From Tetrahymena thermophila SB210 (lineage: Eukaryota; Ciliophora; Oligohymenophorea; Hymenostomatida; Tetrahymenidae), in NCBI RefSeq assembly GCF_000189635.1, contig NW_002476414.1, positions 1 through 64,000 on the forward strand: DNA of 64,000 nucleotides. The letters run 5' to 3'. The position numbers and the translations under genes were made by a program. Position 1 is the first letter of the stretch, and each line of letters begins with the position of its first letter. A model generated the notes under the pieces. That model made no database searches. It was not told the origin of the DNA and was given only the letters and a program-made list of their open reading frames with translations. Of this stretch, positions 24,301-36,956 are shown piece after piece.

Positions 24301-24931
24301 AACATGAACTTTAAGCTTAGACATTTCAGTATTTCCAAATTTTTCGTGATAATTTTTTACAATTTTGCTCTTAAAGTCCTAGCTCAATTCATCTTTGAAA
24401 TGAGAAAGCTTAGAGTGAACTTTATTGTACTTAAATTGTTTGTCTTCTTTTTCCTAAGCCTTAGCTTTTTCAACAATTGTTTTAGGAATATCAAGCTTGA
24501 TTCCAGATGAATTAACGCACATTTTTGTGATAAGCTCAGCTTTATCCTGTTAAGAATCCTATTCAAAATAATATTGTGTAAAACCTTCCATACTGCGAAC
24601 AATCGTAGCTTCTCTATGTTCTATATAAAAATAATAAAAACTTTAGGTTGGTTTTTGAGAAATTAGTGTGAAAACTTTAAAAAACAAAATTGCATTGATA
24701 TTAAATTAGTTTTTTGATAGAATAAAATTAATAATTTGATTTCATATTAACTCTTTAGTCTTACTAAAATTAATAATTAATTTATATTTTTTATTGTGAA
24801 TTAAAAGTAAAATTTGCGTTATTGTCTTTGAAATCAATTACTTAATTTAAATTTTAATTGTCAAATTTCAAAATTAATTGAACGGAAAAAATATTTTTCT
24901 AAGCTTTTACTTTCTTTAAATTTTGCTAATC
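21353..24931. other. About 3.6 kb insertion relative to the TPR-1 flank
   Basis: The 3' flank of TPR gene 1 runs on without break through 15077/15078 (CTTATAAATAA then ATCAAATTTGTG). In copy 2 the matching halves end near 21352 and resume near 24932. The intervening DNA holds one complete minus-strand gene. I see no terminal inverted repeats or transposase. Deletion from copy 1 is the alternative. Confidence 0.65.
21542..24591 (-). CDS. Gln/Asn/Ser-rich protein of unknown function (996 aa, one intron)
   Basis: Complement of 24591-21865 joined to 21805-21542. The 59-nt intron (21806-21864, GTATTA...TGCAG) restores the frame; without it the frame hits TGA at 21802-21804. The N-terminal 110 residues are charged (SGIKLDIPKTIVEKAKAQEK) and look folded. 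The rest is low-complexity Q, N and S with short basic patches such as GGKKLSLSKSKP and RPSSAKPIDF near the C-terminus. I recognise no domain, signal peptide or membrane segment. The gene lies inside the insertion that splits the TPR-2 flank, opposite in orientation to its neighbours. The start is the first in-frame ATG; an upstream non-coding or short exon is possible because the preceding sequence resembles a 3' splice site. Confidence 0.82.
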
Positions 24932-25443
24932 GATAAATCAAATTTGTGTAAAGTTGTATCAATAAGATTAAAAGCTGAAGACAGCATAAAATATATAAAA
25001 TATGTAGAAATTATCTCATTAACAAGTTGAAAAAAACTTCTTGTTTTGTATTCATGAAAATTTATGAATGAGGTATCATTAATTATATTTCTACTAAATT
25101 TGAGTTAAATTATATTAAAAAAGATATCTGATCCACTAGATAGATATTAAAGATGATATTTAAAAAACTAAGTTAACAAATTTATTTATCTAGTGATTAA
25201 TTGAGTTTTATTTACTTTCAAAAGATAAAAGTAAATAAATATCTTAAATTAATCATATCAAATTTTATATGATATCAATATCAATTAGAGTTTTTAGAAA
25301 CAAATCAGAAATCAAATTGCGTAAAAGATTTCAATTTTTTGTTGTTTTAAAAAAGATTTTTGTCATTAAAAAGCCTATTTTTAAATAATTTTGTGCATTT
25401 AGCTAAGAAACTCCACAAATAAAAATTCTTTCACTATTTTATC
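24932..25443. repeat. Resumed TPR 3' flank, no gene
   Basis: 24932-25330 continues the copy of 15078-15430 (GATCCACTAGATAGATATTA is in both). 25330-25443 is AT-rich spacer before the convergent end of the next gene. Confidence 0.65.
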
Positions 25444-27776
25444 TCAAAATAGACTAAAAAAAAGTTTACATATGTAATTTATTTATAGATTCATCTATTG
25501 CCTGAGGTAAATCATAGTTAACTTGTCTGACATTAGCCTTTTTCTAAAATCATTTGCCCTGATCATAATCACTTCACCTGCTTCTTTACACACAATTCCG
25601 TAGCTATAAACGCTGTTTTTTTATAGAAAGTCTTCATATCCAAATATCTGTCCCTTTCCCAAATCTAAAATTGAGATAAGTTTTTTCTTCTGTTTCTAAA
25701 GCTGCAAAAAGTACTTATCTTAATTCAAAACTTAGTATTCTTTCTCTTCATGTTCTTCGTCTATTTCTTAATCCTCGTTTAATATCGTCTTTCTGTTGTA
25801 TTCTTTCACCAGCTATTATAAGAAATGTTTTATTTATTTAATTTTTTTTATTTATTTCAATCTTAAAATTATTTTTAAAATTAATAAATAAATTCAAATT
25901 CATCGAATATTTATTTTTTAACTTTAAACAACATCTTTAAAAAGGTTTTTGCTGCTTAATAACAAATAATATTTATTTTTATTAAATTTTTGAATTTCTG
26001 TTGTTTGAGTTAACATGAAATATCTATCTATCCAATTTAGAGTTGCATATTTGTTTGGAATTTGGTGTAAATAATTTTTAGTATAAAGATAATTAAAATT
26101 TGATATCTAAAACAAATTAAAATTTATTGTAAATAGTAATGAAAATTATTTGTGATTAACAAGGCAATCATATGAAAATAAAAAAACTTTTGGATAAAAT
26201 TTAGTTTTCCTGCTCAAAATTTTATAAAATGATTTTGTTTCTTCATAAAAAATTAAAAATAATGCTTTTAATTTCGAAACTTTTTTCTAAAAAATTTGTT
26301 TATTTAGCTCTTTGTATTACCATTTTATGCTGTTCGCTCTAACTGAAATAGCCACAAATTATTTTTAGATTGATATACGCACTTGTTTTTAGATAAGAGT
26401 TAATATCATTTAATATTCATAATTTATAATTTTAAAATGCGACTGACTTAATTAATGGTTTAATTGACAAATTAAATAATTTGTTTGTTTATTAATTTAA
26501 TTATCTAATCACAAAATAGATAATTAAATCAGTAATATTTTCTTTATTTGTTAATTTAATTTGTAAATTTATCTGAGGCATGTTTGCTGTTATAAATTTC
26601 TCAACGCTAAAGAATATCCATTCCAATAATTTAGTTTTTATTGGTAAATGAATGAAAATATGTTAGTAATTACACTAAATATTTATTTACTCATTACTAA
26701 TAAACAATTTTTTTTGTTCTACCAAAAGAAATAAAGAAAGAAAAATTTTAGTATATAAAAATCTCTCAACTATTCAGTAATAATTTATAAAACATTGTTT
26801 TGGAGCAGTAAATACTAATTATTTCTGAGATTATCTAAAGAAAATACTATTCTTAATGTGTGTTTAATTAAATCTCAAATAATACCTTATACTACCCAGA
26901 TTTTATGATGAATATTGCCTCTAGAGAGTCACCACTGATTATTACAAACTCATTTGGAGCATACTTTTTGAAAATGGCATTGAAGTAGAGCTGCTTTATT
27001 GTGTGCTTCGAGCTAAATTTTAAGAGGGGATTTTCATTACCAAACGCATCAATTCTTTCCTATAAAATATCTTATTCTAGCTTTTTTAATATCTTGTCGA
27101 AGCTCGCTTTATCAATCACAGCGAAAAAGCAGTCTGTCAAGCACTAAACAGTAGCTGACCTAGTCTTAAAATTGAGCAAGCCTAGCTCACCAAAGTAATC
27201 GCCATCTTCTAAATTTTTGACTTGCACTAAATTGTCAAATTTGTTGCCTGGACCTTCTTCTACTTTTTTAGTAAAGAGTCCTACCTCTCCCTAAATTATG
27301 ATGTAAAACTTGTTGCCTTCAGTATCTAAATTAATTTGAATTATTCAACAAATAAATAAATAAATAAAATTATTTTTATTTTATCTAGCAAATAATTATT
27401 TCAATTTATTCAATTTAAATTTCAATTGCATTTTAAGTTAGTGTGAAAAATCCACCTAGTTTTTATAATTTTAGTTCAAAAAAAGCCTTTTACTAATATA
27501 AAAAACGATGTCTCCTTTCTTCATTTCAAGGGGTTAAAGAACTTTGCAGCATTCCTAAGGGATATTTTTATAACCTGAGATGACATATTTTTAAAAAAAG
27601 GAAATGCTTGATGTATAATTATATAGCAATTGCCACTCAGTATCAGTTCTTTCTTCAATTTTCTTGCTTAATATGCTAATTATTTCCTAATAAATTAATA
27701 ATTACAATTATCTCACAAAAATATCTTTTTAGGATTATTTTTATTTTACTGCCTGTACAAGAGGGTCCTTTTCCAT
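25444..27776 (-). CDS. Cyclic-nucleotide-binding-domain protein (342 aa, four exons)
   Basis: Complement of 27776-27750, 27686-27494, 27325-26886 and 25812-25444. All junctions are GT...AG and in phase. After KKIEERT, a motif common before such domains, comes a canonical cNMP-binding beta-roll: KKGDIVFYINTEGNKFYIII (residues 65-84), then the phosphate-binding cassette FGELGLLNFKTRSATV with Glu120 and Arg129. These are the residues that hold the cyclic phosphate and ribose in PKA regulatory subunits and related proteins. A second, degenerate roll (GQIFGYEDFLQKNSVYSYGI) lacks the Glu/Arg pair. There is no kinase, channel or membrane segment, so a PKA-regulatory-like or orphan cNMP sensor is likely. 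ATG 27776 is the only in-frame start before a TGA upstream; a further 5' exon is possible. Confidence 0.87.
25813..26885 (-). other. Unusually long intron (1073 nt) inside the cNMP-binding gene
   Basis: Donor GTATTA after FIIKSGQYK; acceptor ATAATAG before LVKEYNRK. The protein reads well across the junction. Nothing coding is seen within. The other introns in this gene are 63 and 168 nt. Confidence 0.6.
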
Positions 27777-28600
27777 GTAATAGTCCTGGTATTATTTCTA
27801 TTTAAATAAAAGCTATTCTATGTTCAAAATAATTATCTATCTTTGTATCTAAGTACTTAGTTACTCACTCTATTTATATATTTATGTATGTCTTTCCTAT
27901 GAATTATACTAAATATTATTTTGCTATAATTATTATGATAGATTGATTGATATTCTTTTTAGATTTAATATTACTAAGTATGCTTATTTATTGATTAATT
28001 AATTGATTTATTATTAGCATAACTAAATGATCTTAAAATAGCAAGAAATAAATCACAATTACTATCATTTCAATTATTTGAATTTATATCTTTACAACCA
28101 TTTATTTTCAATCAATTACCACTAAATACTATCTCTCAAAAAATCTAAAATTATAAGATAAGCTTACATTATCCTTTGATAAAGGATATGTTCTATTTTT
28201 TATAAGCAATTTTTATCTTATTTTCATAAAATTTATTTTAATAGAGAAAGAAAAAAATATTTTTTAGGTATGTTTTAGATTAACAATATAGTTTTAAAAC
28301 TAAAGTGAGACTTTCAAAATAGCTATTGATATCTCTTAACTGACTCTTAAATGGAATCAGCAGAACATAATTACAAAATTATGCAATTAAAATAATAAAG
28401 AGAAGAAAACTTTTATGTTCTAATTACTTGAATTTAGCTTACTAAATAAAAAGTATAAATGTGCATATAACCAAAATTAATTAAAAAAAGGGTGAAACTT
28501 TACAATAATGCAATTCAACTGAAAATAAAGAATATGTTTATAAATCCATCAAATAAAATAAAATTATTATTAACTAAAATTTAAAATAATATTTTTTTTT
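27777..28600. other. AT-rich spacer, no gene seen
   Basis: No exon, RNA gene or repeat recognised. A short frame continues upstream of the ATG at 27776 without another Met until TGA at 28053-28055 (minus strand). Confidence 0.5.
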
Positions 28601-29405
28601 TAAATAATGATTTGGAATATAAACTCAACCAACAAATTTAAAACAAAGTGATTATTTAATTATGATACAAAAAAAACAAAACAAAATGAAATAATTATTA
28701 AATTAAAAAAAATTATTTATTTATTTTATTTTTTTATCAATTTAATTTATTATTAATTAAATAATGATTTGGAATATTAACTTAACCAACAAAATTAAAG
28801 CAAAGTGATTAATTAATTTTGATATAAAAAAAACAAAATAGAATGAAATAATTATTAAATTAAAAAAAATAATTTATTTGTTTTATCTCTTTATCAATTT
28901 AAATTATTATTAATTAAATAATGATTTGGAATATAAACTCAACCAACAAATTTAAAATAAAATGATTAATTAATTTTGATACAAAAAAAACAAAATAGAA
29001 TGAAATAATTATTAAATTAAAAAAAATTATTTATTTATTTATTTTATCTCTTTATCAATTTTAATTATTATTAATTAAATAATGATTTGGAATATAAACT
29101 CAACCAACAAATTTAAAACAAAGTGATTATTTAATTTTAAAATTAAAATTAAAAATAAAACAAAATGAAATAATTATTAAATTAAAAAAATAATTTATTT
29201 ATTTATTTCATCTCTCTATCAATTTAAATTATTACTAATTAAATAATGATTTGGAATATTAACTCTACCAATAAATTTAAAACAAAATGGTTATTTAATG
29301 TTGATATACAAAAAACAAAACAAAATGAAATAATTATCAAATTAAAAAAAGTAATTTATTTATTAATTTTATCTCTTTATCAATTTAAATTATTTATAAT
29401 TGAAT
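28600..29405 (+). repeat. Five tandem copies of a repeat of about 160 bp
   Basis: The marker AATGATTTGGAATAT starts at 28606, 28763, 28920, 29081 and 29245, a period of 157-164 bp. Each unit continues with AACTCAACCAACAAATTTAA or a variant, then CAAAATGAAATAATTATTAA, and ends with a TTTATCTCTTTATCAATTTA-like stretch. It lies between the cNMP-binding gene and the 3' end of the LRR gene, and shows no coding frame. Confidence 0.9.
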
Positions 29406-29434
29406 GCATTTTTTCCAGCAGATAATATTTATTT

Positions 29435-32400
29435 TCAATCAAAGTAAATATTTTTTTTAACTAATCTTTTAAACTTTGTTATACAAGTATTTATCGTAAA
29501 CTTGAAATGTTGATTAATAAGATTATTTATTGAAAATGATTTTTTACTATAGTTAAAAATAATTAATTAAATAAAATAATTTGAATTACACTTAATAAAT
29601 TTACCTTAAATCCAACGATAAATAGATTAATCTAATACACTTTGATATACTTTTGGTTAATTCTAAAGCACATTATCCGCTAATTTTATTGTCTCTTTTA
29701 ATCATATTTAGATTTAAATGAGAGAATTAATAAAAATAATATTAGAAAAAATTTAATTTATTTTTTAGAATTTAAAAAAACAAATAAGTTATAATAATAA
29801 ATTATTATTTACACTAAATAAAGCTTTAGAATCTATAAATTTAGGCATTTTGCTAATCCAGAACCTAACGCTGATACTCCTTCCTCAGAGATCATATTTT
29901 AACTTTGGCCAATTTTAAGATTTTATAATTAAATAAATAAATTGATATTGAAAAAAATTAGAATTATTGTAAGTTAATTAATGTTTATTATAAGAACTAA
30001 AAAAATACACACAACTTAATTATCACTTTGTAAAATTTTGAATAGCAGCTAAAGTAATATAACTATATATCACTTTTGCAAATTTATATTCTACAGTGAT
30101 AAGGATAATTTTTTTTATTATTTTTAAATATTATTATAAATAATAATGTTTAAAAATAAAATTATGAGTAAAATTATTCGTTAAATATATATATATACCC
30201 TGTAGTTTATTAAATAAGATTTTATTGATAGCAGAAATAAATAAATATATTAACTCCTTTTTGAAATAAATAATGTAAACATTTTTACTTGAGATTGATA
30301 GTTAAACAAGAAAGAGAAGGGAAACTTTCTAATGCATTACCTAAAATAGATACACTAATAGAATCAGGCAAACTATAATTGTAATTCATTTTGTATTATT
30401 TAAAATTATTTTATTTACAATATTTAAAAATAAAATTTTTCACTTAAAGAGTAAGAGTGAGAAAATTAATTAATTTAAAAGATAAACAAGATCATGTAAA
30501 ATTTGTTTTACTTCAGTTATAAATTCAAACTTTTGAGATTATGATTTTAGTTAATAACTAAATTTTATTAAGTTTCATTCGTTTCTTTTATAGGTTTTCC
30601 CCTTTTAATATATTATTATTTAAATTATTTCTACCAAATCTTACTTTGAATATGAAAAAAAAAATGAAGCATTAAAACATTATCTTAATTTTGAGCATTA
30701 ATAAATTTAATGAAAATGAATGTTTGTTTGAACTAATTCAATTGCTTTTAATTTATTTTTTTAAAATAAATAATATTAAAAAGATTAAATCATAAAATAA
30801 GGAAAAACTATTTATTTTTACCCTATTCCAAATAGATTAGCAGTTAAAAGACTACTACATTTACCTAAAGATTAAAGTAATCTAGCAAAACCCCACATTT
30901 AAATGTCATTATTTCTTTATGTGTTTGTTAAACAAAATAAATTGTAAATCATTTTAAAGAAGTAAAATTTGAATGATTATCAAAATAAAAAGAAGGTTTT
31001 TAAAAAGAAAAAACAATGAAAATAATTTTTACTTTAAAAATAAATTTAAGGTTTATAGACTTGAGTATTTTTCTAAATTAGAGCATAAGAATATAACTCC
31101 TTGGTACTTAATATCATTATTACTATAATATATAAATAAAGTAATTAAATGACTTATCCTTCAGTTTAAACCTGAATTTATATATATTCATTAAAAAGTT
31201 TATTCATAATTTTTACCACAAGTTAAAATCTAGGCTCTACAGCTAAGAACAGCTAACTAGTGGAGAAAATAATTCCTATACAAATAAATCAGATATCTTA
31301 TTTTAACTTTTTAATTAATTATAATATTTTATTAACATTTTAATTCATTTAATATAGTTTTTTTAAATGAAAAGATAGATAGATATTCTTTGTAAAATAA
31401 ATTTTCCCATAAAATAATCAATCAATGAATCAATAAAGTATTTAGTAAACAAGAGTATAATTATATAATAAAAAGCTTTACCAAAGGTCAATTTTTAAAT
31501 CTTAAAGACCTTTGCAAGTTGCTAAAGCTTAGCCCAAATTATATGCACTTACAACTCCTATGTTGCTGAATCTTTGAATTATAAAAAAATAGATTAATCA
31601 ATTTTAATTTTAATTATATTATTTATTTATAAATATTTATTATTAAATTTTTTAAATAAAAAATTATTCATTTTTGTTGCTTTAAAAATTAAAATTAATT
31701 TCTTACAGTTTGTTCTAACAAATTTATGATAATTTTTTAAACAAAATTTATTATTTCTTTTTGATAAATTAAAAATGAGTAAGAAATGATTTTACGCAAG
31801 ATCAAGAACTAAAACAGAGAGATTAACACATCTTGATATTGCTTAAGAAAATTTAAGTATATTGCTTAGATTCATTATTTTTCCACTTAACATTTATTGT
31901 AAAAATGATAATGTTTAATAATAAAATAAATACCTAATTTAAATAATTTTACCACAAATTGATATAAATCTTATTATGCTGAGTAAGAGGAGATTTTACA
32001 AACTTTTAATACATAAAATCATATTAATATATTAAAAATAAATGAATAAGTTACTGAGTCTAAATCCAAAAATTAATCTTAAGATTTTAAAACCTTTTAT
32101 TATTTATTTCCCATTTTTTATTACTTATTTTTAATCAATAATAGACTGATATTATTTTTAATCTTTAAATATTAATTACTTTATCTCAACTTAGAAAATT
32201 GATCAAAATTTAATCTTATTGTTTTGATTTTACATTTTTAATAATAAAAAAATCATTGTTAAATTTTCAATTTTTCAGAAGTAAAAAAGTATTTATTCAA
32301 AAATTTAGAGCAAGTAATATCATGAATTTATAAGGAAAAAAAATTAATTATGATATTTTTAGTTTTATTGTAAACGTAATTCAAAATATTTTTATAAAAT

Positions 32401-32628
32401 CTAATTTATTATTTAATATAATGGAATAAGGAGGGTTAAAAAAATTATTTTTTACAATTTCTCCTCCAATTTTAAAAATACTTCCTCTTTGAATACAGTC
32501 ATCGTATTAGTTCCAAAAATTAAAAAACCCCCGGTTCACTTAATGTTATTTAAGATCATTAACAACAATATGTAGGCAGATTATATCCCTCTGCTCTCCG
32601 TTGTATAGAAAAACTTAAAGGTAACGGA
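29435..32628 (-). CDS. Leucine-rich-repeat protein, one LRR per exon (partial model)
   Basis: Minus-strand exons, in gene order: 32628-32456 (possible N-terminal exon, weak), 31864-31796 (69 nt), 31571-31482, 31306-31217, 31122-31033 (90 nt each), 30914-30822 (93), 30372-30289 (84), 29902-29813, 29694-29605 (90 each) and terminal 29546-29435 ending in TGA. Each internal exon starts after AG in the same phase, ends before GTAAA or GTAAAT, and encodes one ribonuclease-inhibitor-type LRR, for example EGVSALGSGLAKCLNL and SISKCIRLIYLSLDL. The last exon reads KFKRLVKKNIYFD. The family matches the LRR genes at 53500-64000, with the same 90-nt phase-2 exons. Function: protein-protein interaction, partner unknown. 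The first exon(s) and start are not resolved; phase requires at least one unseen exon between 32456 and 31864. Confidence 0.72.
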
Positions 32629-33050
32629 CTATAATAAGATATGCTTTTATTTATGAAATTGACAAATCAATGTATAAAAGTTCTTGATTGTATTAATAAT
32701 CATTTTTAGAATAAAATAAATAATGTTTTTAGTTAGAAGTAAATAAATAAATAAATAAATAAATGATGCATATTTTTAGTATTTAAATGCTATAAGATAG
32801 CAAATTAATTAATTAATAGTACTTTATTATTATAGTTTATAAAGTTGAATGAAGTATATTTAAAATAAAATCTATGAGAATGTAGAGTTAGTTATTAAAT
32901 ATATCTTTGAGTATATTGATTATTGTTTTGTTAGTGAAAATAAATTAATCGTTGATTAAGTATCTTGCTTAAAACTAAAGTAAAGAGATTTAAAAAATAA
33001 GTAAACAAATAGAGTATTATTAACACTTATCTATTTATTAGAATATATAA
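32629..33050. other. Divergent intergenic region
   Basis: Lies between the start of the minus-strand LRR gene and the plus-strand cysteine-rich gene. It contains an (AAAT)n microsatellite at about 32740-32764. No further gene seen. Confidence 0.5.
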
Positions 33051-36000
33051 ATGAAGTTCAACTATTTTTTATTACAGCTTCTTTTAGTTTTTAATTTAGC
33101 TAAAGCACGATAGCAAATCGAAAATTGCATCTCTTACTTGGTAGTCTACATGGATCCCTAAAACTAGTAATTGACTTTGATTTGCTAAGAGTGCTTGGAA
33201 GGATATATTGTTGCATCAGATTTCCAATCATGCATCTCTAATAAAAACTTTCTCTACGATTACAAATATTGTAAAAGATTGGATTCAAATAATTAGTGCG
33301 ATGAAGGACTGTGCTCTATTTACATAGATTAATATGGAAATTTTTTTTCAGAAACTGAATACTACGATCCCAGATGCGCAAAGGTGGATAAAATTAATAA
33401 CATTTGTCTCAGACCAAGATTCCCTTTCACTTTGGTCTAAGATGATAACTCTTTTTACTACGAAGATAACTACTTTTGCTAAATATAAAATGCAAATAAA
33501 GATTGTATCAAGAGATATGGAGGCTTTTAGTAACAGAACGGGTATAAAAGTTTTATAATGCCTATAAACAACAACTTTCCAAATTAAAATTGTTAGATTT
33601 CTAACTGCAAAAGATGCGGATTAATTAACAATTTATAAGAACTGCAATATTGTCAAGAGTGCTAAAGCAATTTTTACTCAAACTACAATCTTTTGTGTGA
33701 TGTTAATTGCATATAAGACCCTGTAAGCTAAAAATGTATTTATTGCATATTACCAGATAATATTCTTAGGGTAGGGGATCAATGCTAAAATAAATTGAAA
33801 GAAGTTCCAAATTGCATAAAGAGTAATTCAATAGGAGTTTGTATATAATGTAACGAAGGTTATTTTTACCACATTTAAAATCAAGCATGCTAAGAGAGAG
33901 TTGCATCGAAATAAAATTGCAAATTGGTCAATCCTATTTCTGATTAATGCTTAACTCCTGAATGTTAAGTAGGTTTTTCGCTTAGTTAACAATTCGAAAA
34001 TGACTTTTATTATACATAAAGCTAATAATATGATAGCATAAATGTATTTCTTCTACCTTCTGAATATCTCTAAAAAATACTCCAAGATCCCAAATAATAT
34101 AAATTATAAAACTAAATTATTAGCATTGACATTCCTGACAATTAAGATGTTAAAATGATTATGCAAGACTTTTATTACACTAACTCAATTAACCAAATGT
34201 GTGTAAATACTCCAAATTTAATTGATGGCTGTATATAATATTTAGGAAATTTATGTGTCTAATGTGAAAACAATAAGATTTATTATTAATATATGCCAAA
34301 AACAGATTCAAATGGATTGTTTTACAAAAGCTATTGTGGTGAATCTTAAAATTTAGGAGTAGAAAACTGTTTGCTTTTTAAAAATAATTAATGTTTAAAA
34401 TGTATCGACACATTTTATTTAGATGGTGGACAATGCTTATAGAATCCGATTTCTAACTGCATGATTATTGTAAAAGGTTCTGATGGCTAAACTTTTTAAT
34501 GCTCATAATGCCAAAAAGGATATTAATATAACTCTTAACTAAATAGTTGTGTTATTATACCAAAAAACTGTATAGATTATCAATGCTCTTAATGTATCGA
34601 TAACATAAACTATTAACTAAATATAAATACTTAACAAAATACACGTTCCTGTTTTCAAATTAAATAGTAATAACCCCAATTTGAGCCTTGTTAACAAAAA
34701 ACTGATGGATAATGCACTCAATGTAATTATGGTATGTATTTGATTTATTAAATTATTACTTTTCAATTTAAATTAATTTACAAAAAGATCCTAATTTATT
34801 CTTTCTCCCTTACCTTTTTTTTAAAAAAATGAGTCAGCCTTATCAAATTTAAAAAAGATATTTATTTTTTAGATATCAATAGAATATATTTACATAATAA
34901 GCTAGACGGTTTTTCATTATCTTAATATAATAAAAACAATCACCATAATTATTTCCTTACAATTAATTAGCAAACACTTACTTAAATTTATCAAAGTATT
35001 TTTTAAATTTATAAAAATATTCTGATTTTTTAAGCATTAATAACTTTAAAATAAATAATTTATTAGCAAAACTTATATTTTCTGATGAAATAATATACAT
35101 GACTTTAATATTCTAGAGTATTTTTAAAAACAAACTCATCGTTTTTCCAAATTGTCTATTTTAGAAATATTTAAATTTTACATAGTTGAGTTATACATTA
35201 ATTGGAGACTTTTTTTTATTAACTAAAATTAAAAGGAACTTTATTGTAAAATGGGCAGTGCGTATTAAATTAGTCACCTTGCTTAAGATTTTCAGATAAT
35301 AAGAAATGCTTAGAATGTTAAGCTAATTATACTTTATTTAAAGGAATGTGCTACTACTCAGATCCTCTGTCTTATTGCAATAAATCTAGATATTACTAAA
35401 ACTCCTCTGGATATGTGAGTAATAAATAAATCATTAAATTAGTTTTTTTAAATTTTATCACCACCAAATTTATTTTAATTTATCTTTTGAAGATTAAAGA
35501 AGAATTTTAATTGAGTTAATATTCATATTTAACAAAAAAGGCAAATGTGATTTTAATCCAAATGCATATGAAACTGAAAATGGACCTAATTGCATTGAAA
35601 ATTAAAATTGCAAAGAAGGAGAGTATAAAGATGAAACAGGATAATGCTAATAATGTAAGTTTAATACTCCGAGTAGATAAATAAAAAAATGCTATAAAAA
35701 CTTCAGTTTAGATATTAATGCTTACTATGATGAAAAAACTAACTAAGCATGGAATGAGCTTTATAATAAATATTTTCCGATATGTTTAAATGGGAGACAT
35801 TTAATAAATAATAACAGTGTATGCTCATATAATGTTCAACTGAAATACCCAAAAATTATTAAAAATTAAATAACACAAAAATACATTAATTAGTTTCCAA
35901 CAAGTGATGACGATATCAGCTAAGAAATTTAGTTCGATGACAAAAAAAATTAATATTTTTGTCCTCAAAAGGTATGGCTTTAACAGGCTTGGTAGGATTC

Positions 36001-36956
36001 TCTAAGTAAATGTTAAATTTAAGTATAAAATTTTTGTTACTAGGGTTTTGTTTTTGAAGGTGGCATATGCTAATTTAAGTGTGGGAATGGACTTATATCT
36101 TTTTCAGAAGATGGCTGCGCAACTTCTGAACAATGCCAATAAGGTATGTAGTGGTAAAATGAACTAAAAACTTGTATATATCTTTGTGGTGATGGTTTAG
36201 TTGCTTTTAATAACATGTCTTGTGCAACCACAACAACCTGCTAAATGAGTGATTAGAATGAAAAGTCACCTGAAAGATGCTTCAATTATATATAAATTAA
36301 TAAAAGTTATACTTACTCAGCGGGCAATTCTTATGGATATTTATATGCTCTAATTGCATTTCTAGTAATTGCTTTGTTATTATCAATCCTCTACATTAGA
36401 AAGTTGAAATAGGAATAAAAAATTTTTAAAAATACCACAGTTGCTTCCACATAATAAGAAAATAAAGACACTGAGTCAAATAAAGAATCAGAACCATTAA
36501 ATCAAAAAGAAATTATTTATAATAATCAAGATAATTTAATTACTATTTAGGTAAATCAAGATGACTTACCTGAAATATAAAGTTCTAATGAAGATTTTAG
36601 AATTGAAAGTAAAATTTAAAGATATAACAATTAAAAAACCTTAATAAATTAGATAGAAAATAAGTTAAAGTAAGATCTTGAAAAGCAAATTAACAATCAA
36701 TTTGAAATAGAACTACCATCTGACCCCTCCTCTTAAATCAACTTCAATGGTATTCCTAAATATAACCTTAAACCTGATCATAGATATTCTTAAAGCTCAT
36801 ATATTCAAAATAGTAATCAGCATATGAAATAAAAAGAAGAACTTTAAAGTAAATTATTTTATTTTTATTATTAATTTTTATTTTTATTGTATTTTATTAA
36901 AAGGGCAACACTCACTACATCTTAATTTGCAGTTTATTGATTAAAAATAAAAATGA
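33051..36956 (+). CDS. Cysteine-rich type I membrane protein 1 (about 1081 aa)
   Basis: Exons 33051-34731, 35236-35414, 35516-36848 and 36904-36956. Residues 1-19 form a signal peptide (FNYFLLQLLLVFNLAKA). The extracellular part has dozens of CxxC and Cx2-4C units of the furin-repeat/EGF-like kind (KRCGLINNLQELQYCQEC, NCIDYQCSQCID). A single membrane span (GYLYALIAFLVIALLLSILY) precedes a 170-residue acidic, Gln-rich cytoplasmic tail. Such proteins are common ciliate surface proteins; ligand and role are unknown. The acceptor before exon 3 (TTGAG) is the only phase-compatible one I found and is weak. Without the last 55-nt intron the frame would instead stop at 36938-36940. It is paralogous to the next gene: first intron at the same CxxCxxG position and near-equal length. 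Confidence 0.85.

Noticed and set aside
24641-24656. Possible chromosome breakage sequence (minus strand AAAACCAACCTAAAG)
   Set aside because: It matches only the first part of the Tetrahymena 15-mer consensus; the last four bases differ.
31975-32060. Possible extra LRR exon on the minus strand (LTQHNKIYINL followed by GTAAAA)
   Set aside because: No acceptor in the proper phase was found, and the LRR pattern is weak.
32520-32540. C-rich AAAAAACCCCC motif as telomeric repeat
   Set aside because: A single short run, not tandem C4A2 repeats, and inside a possible coding exon on the other strand.
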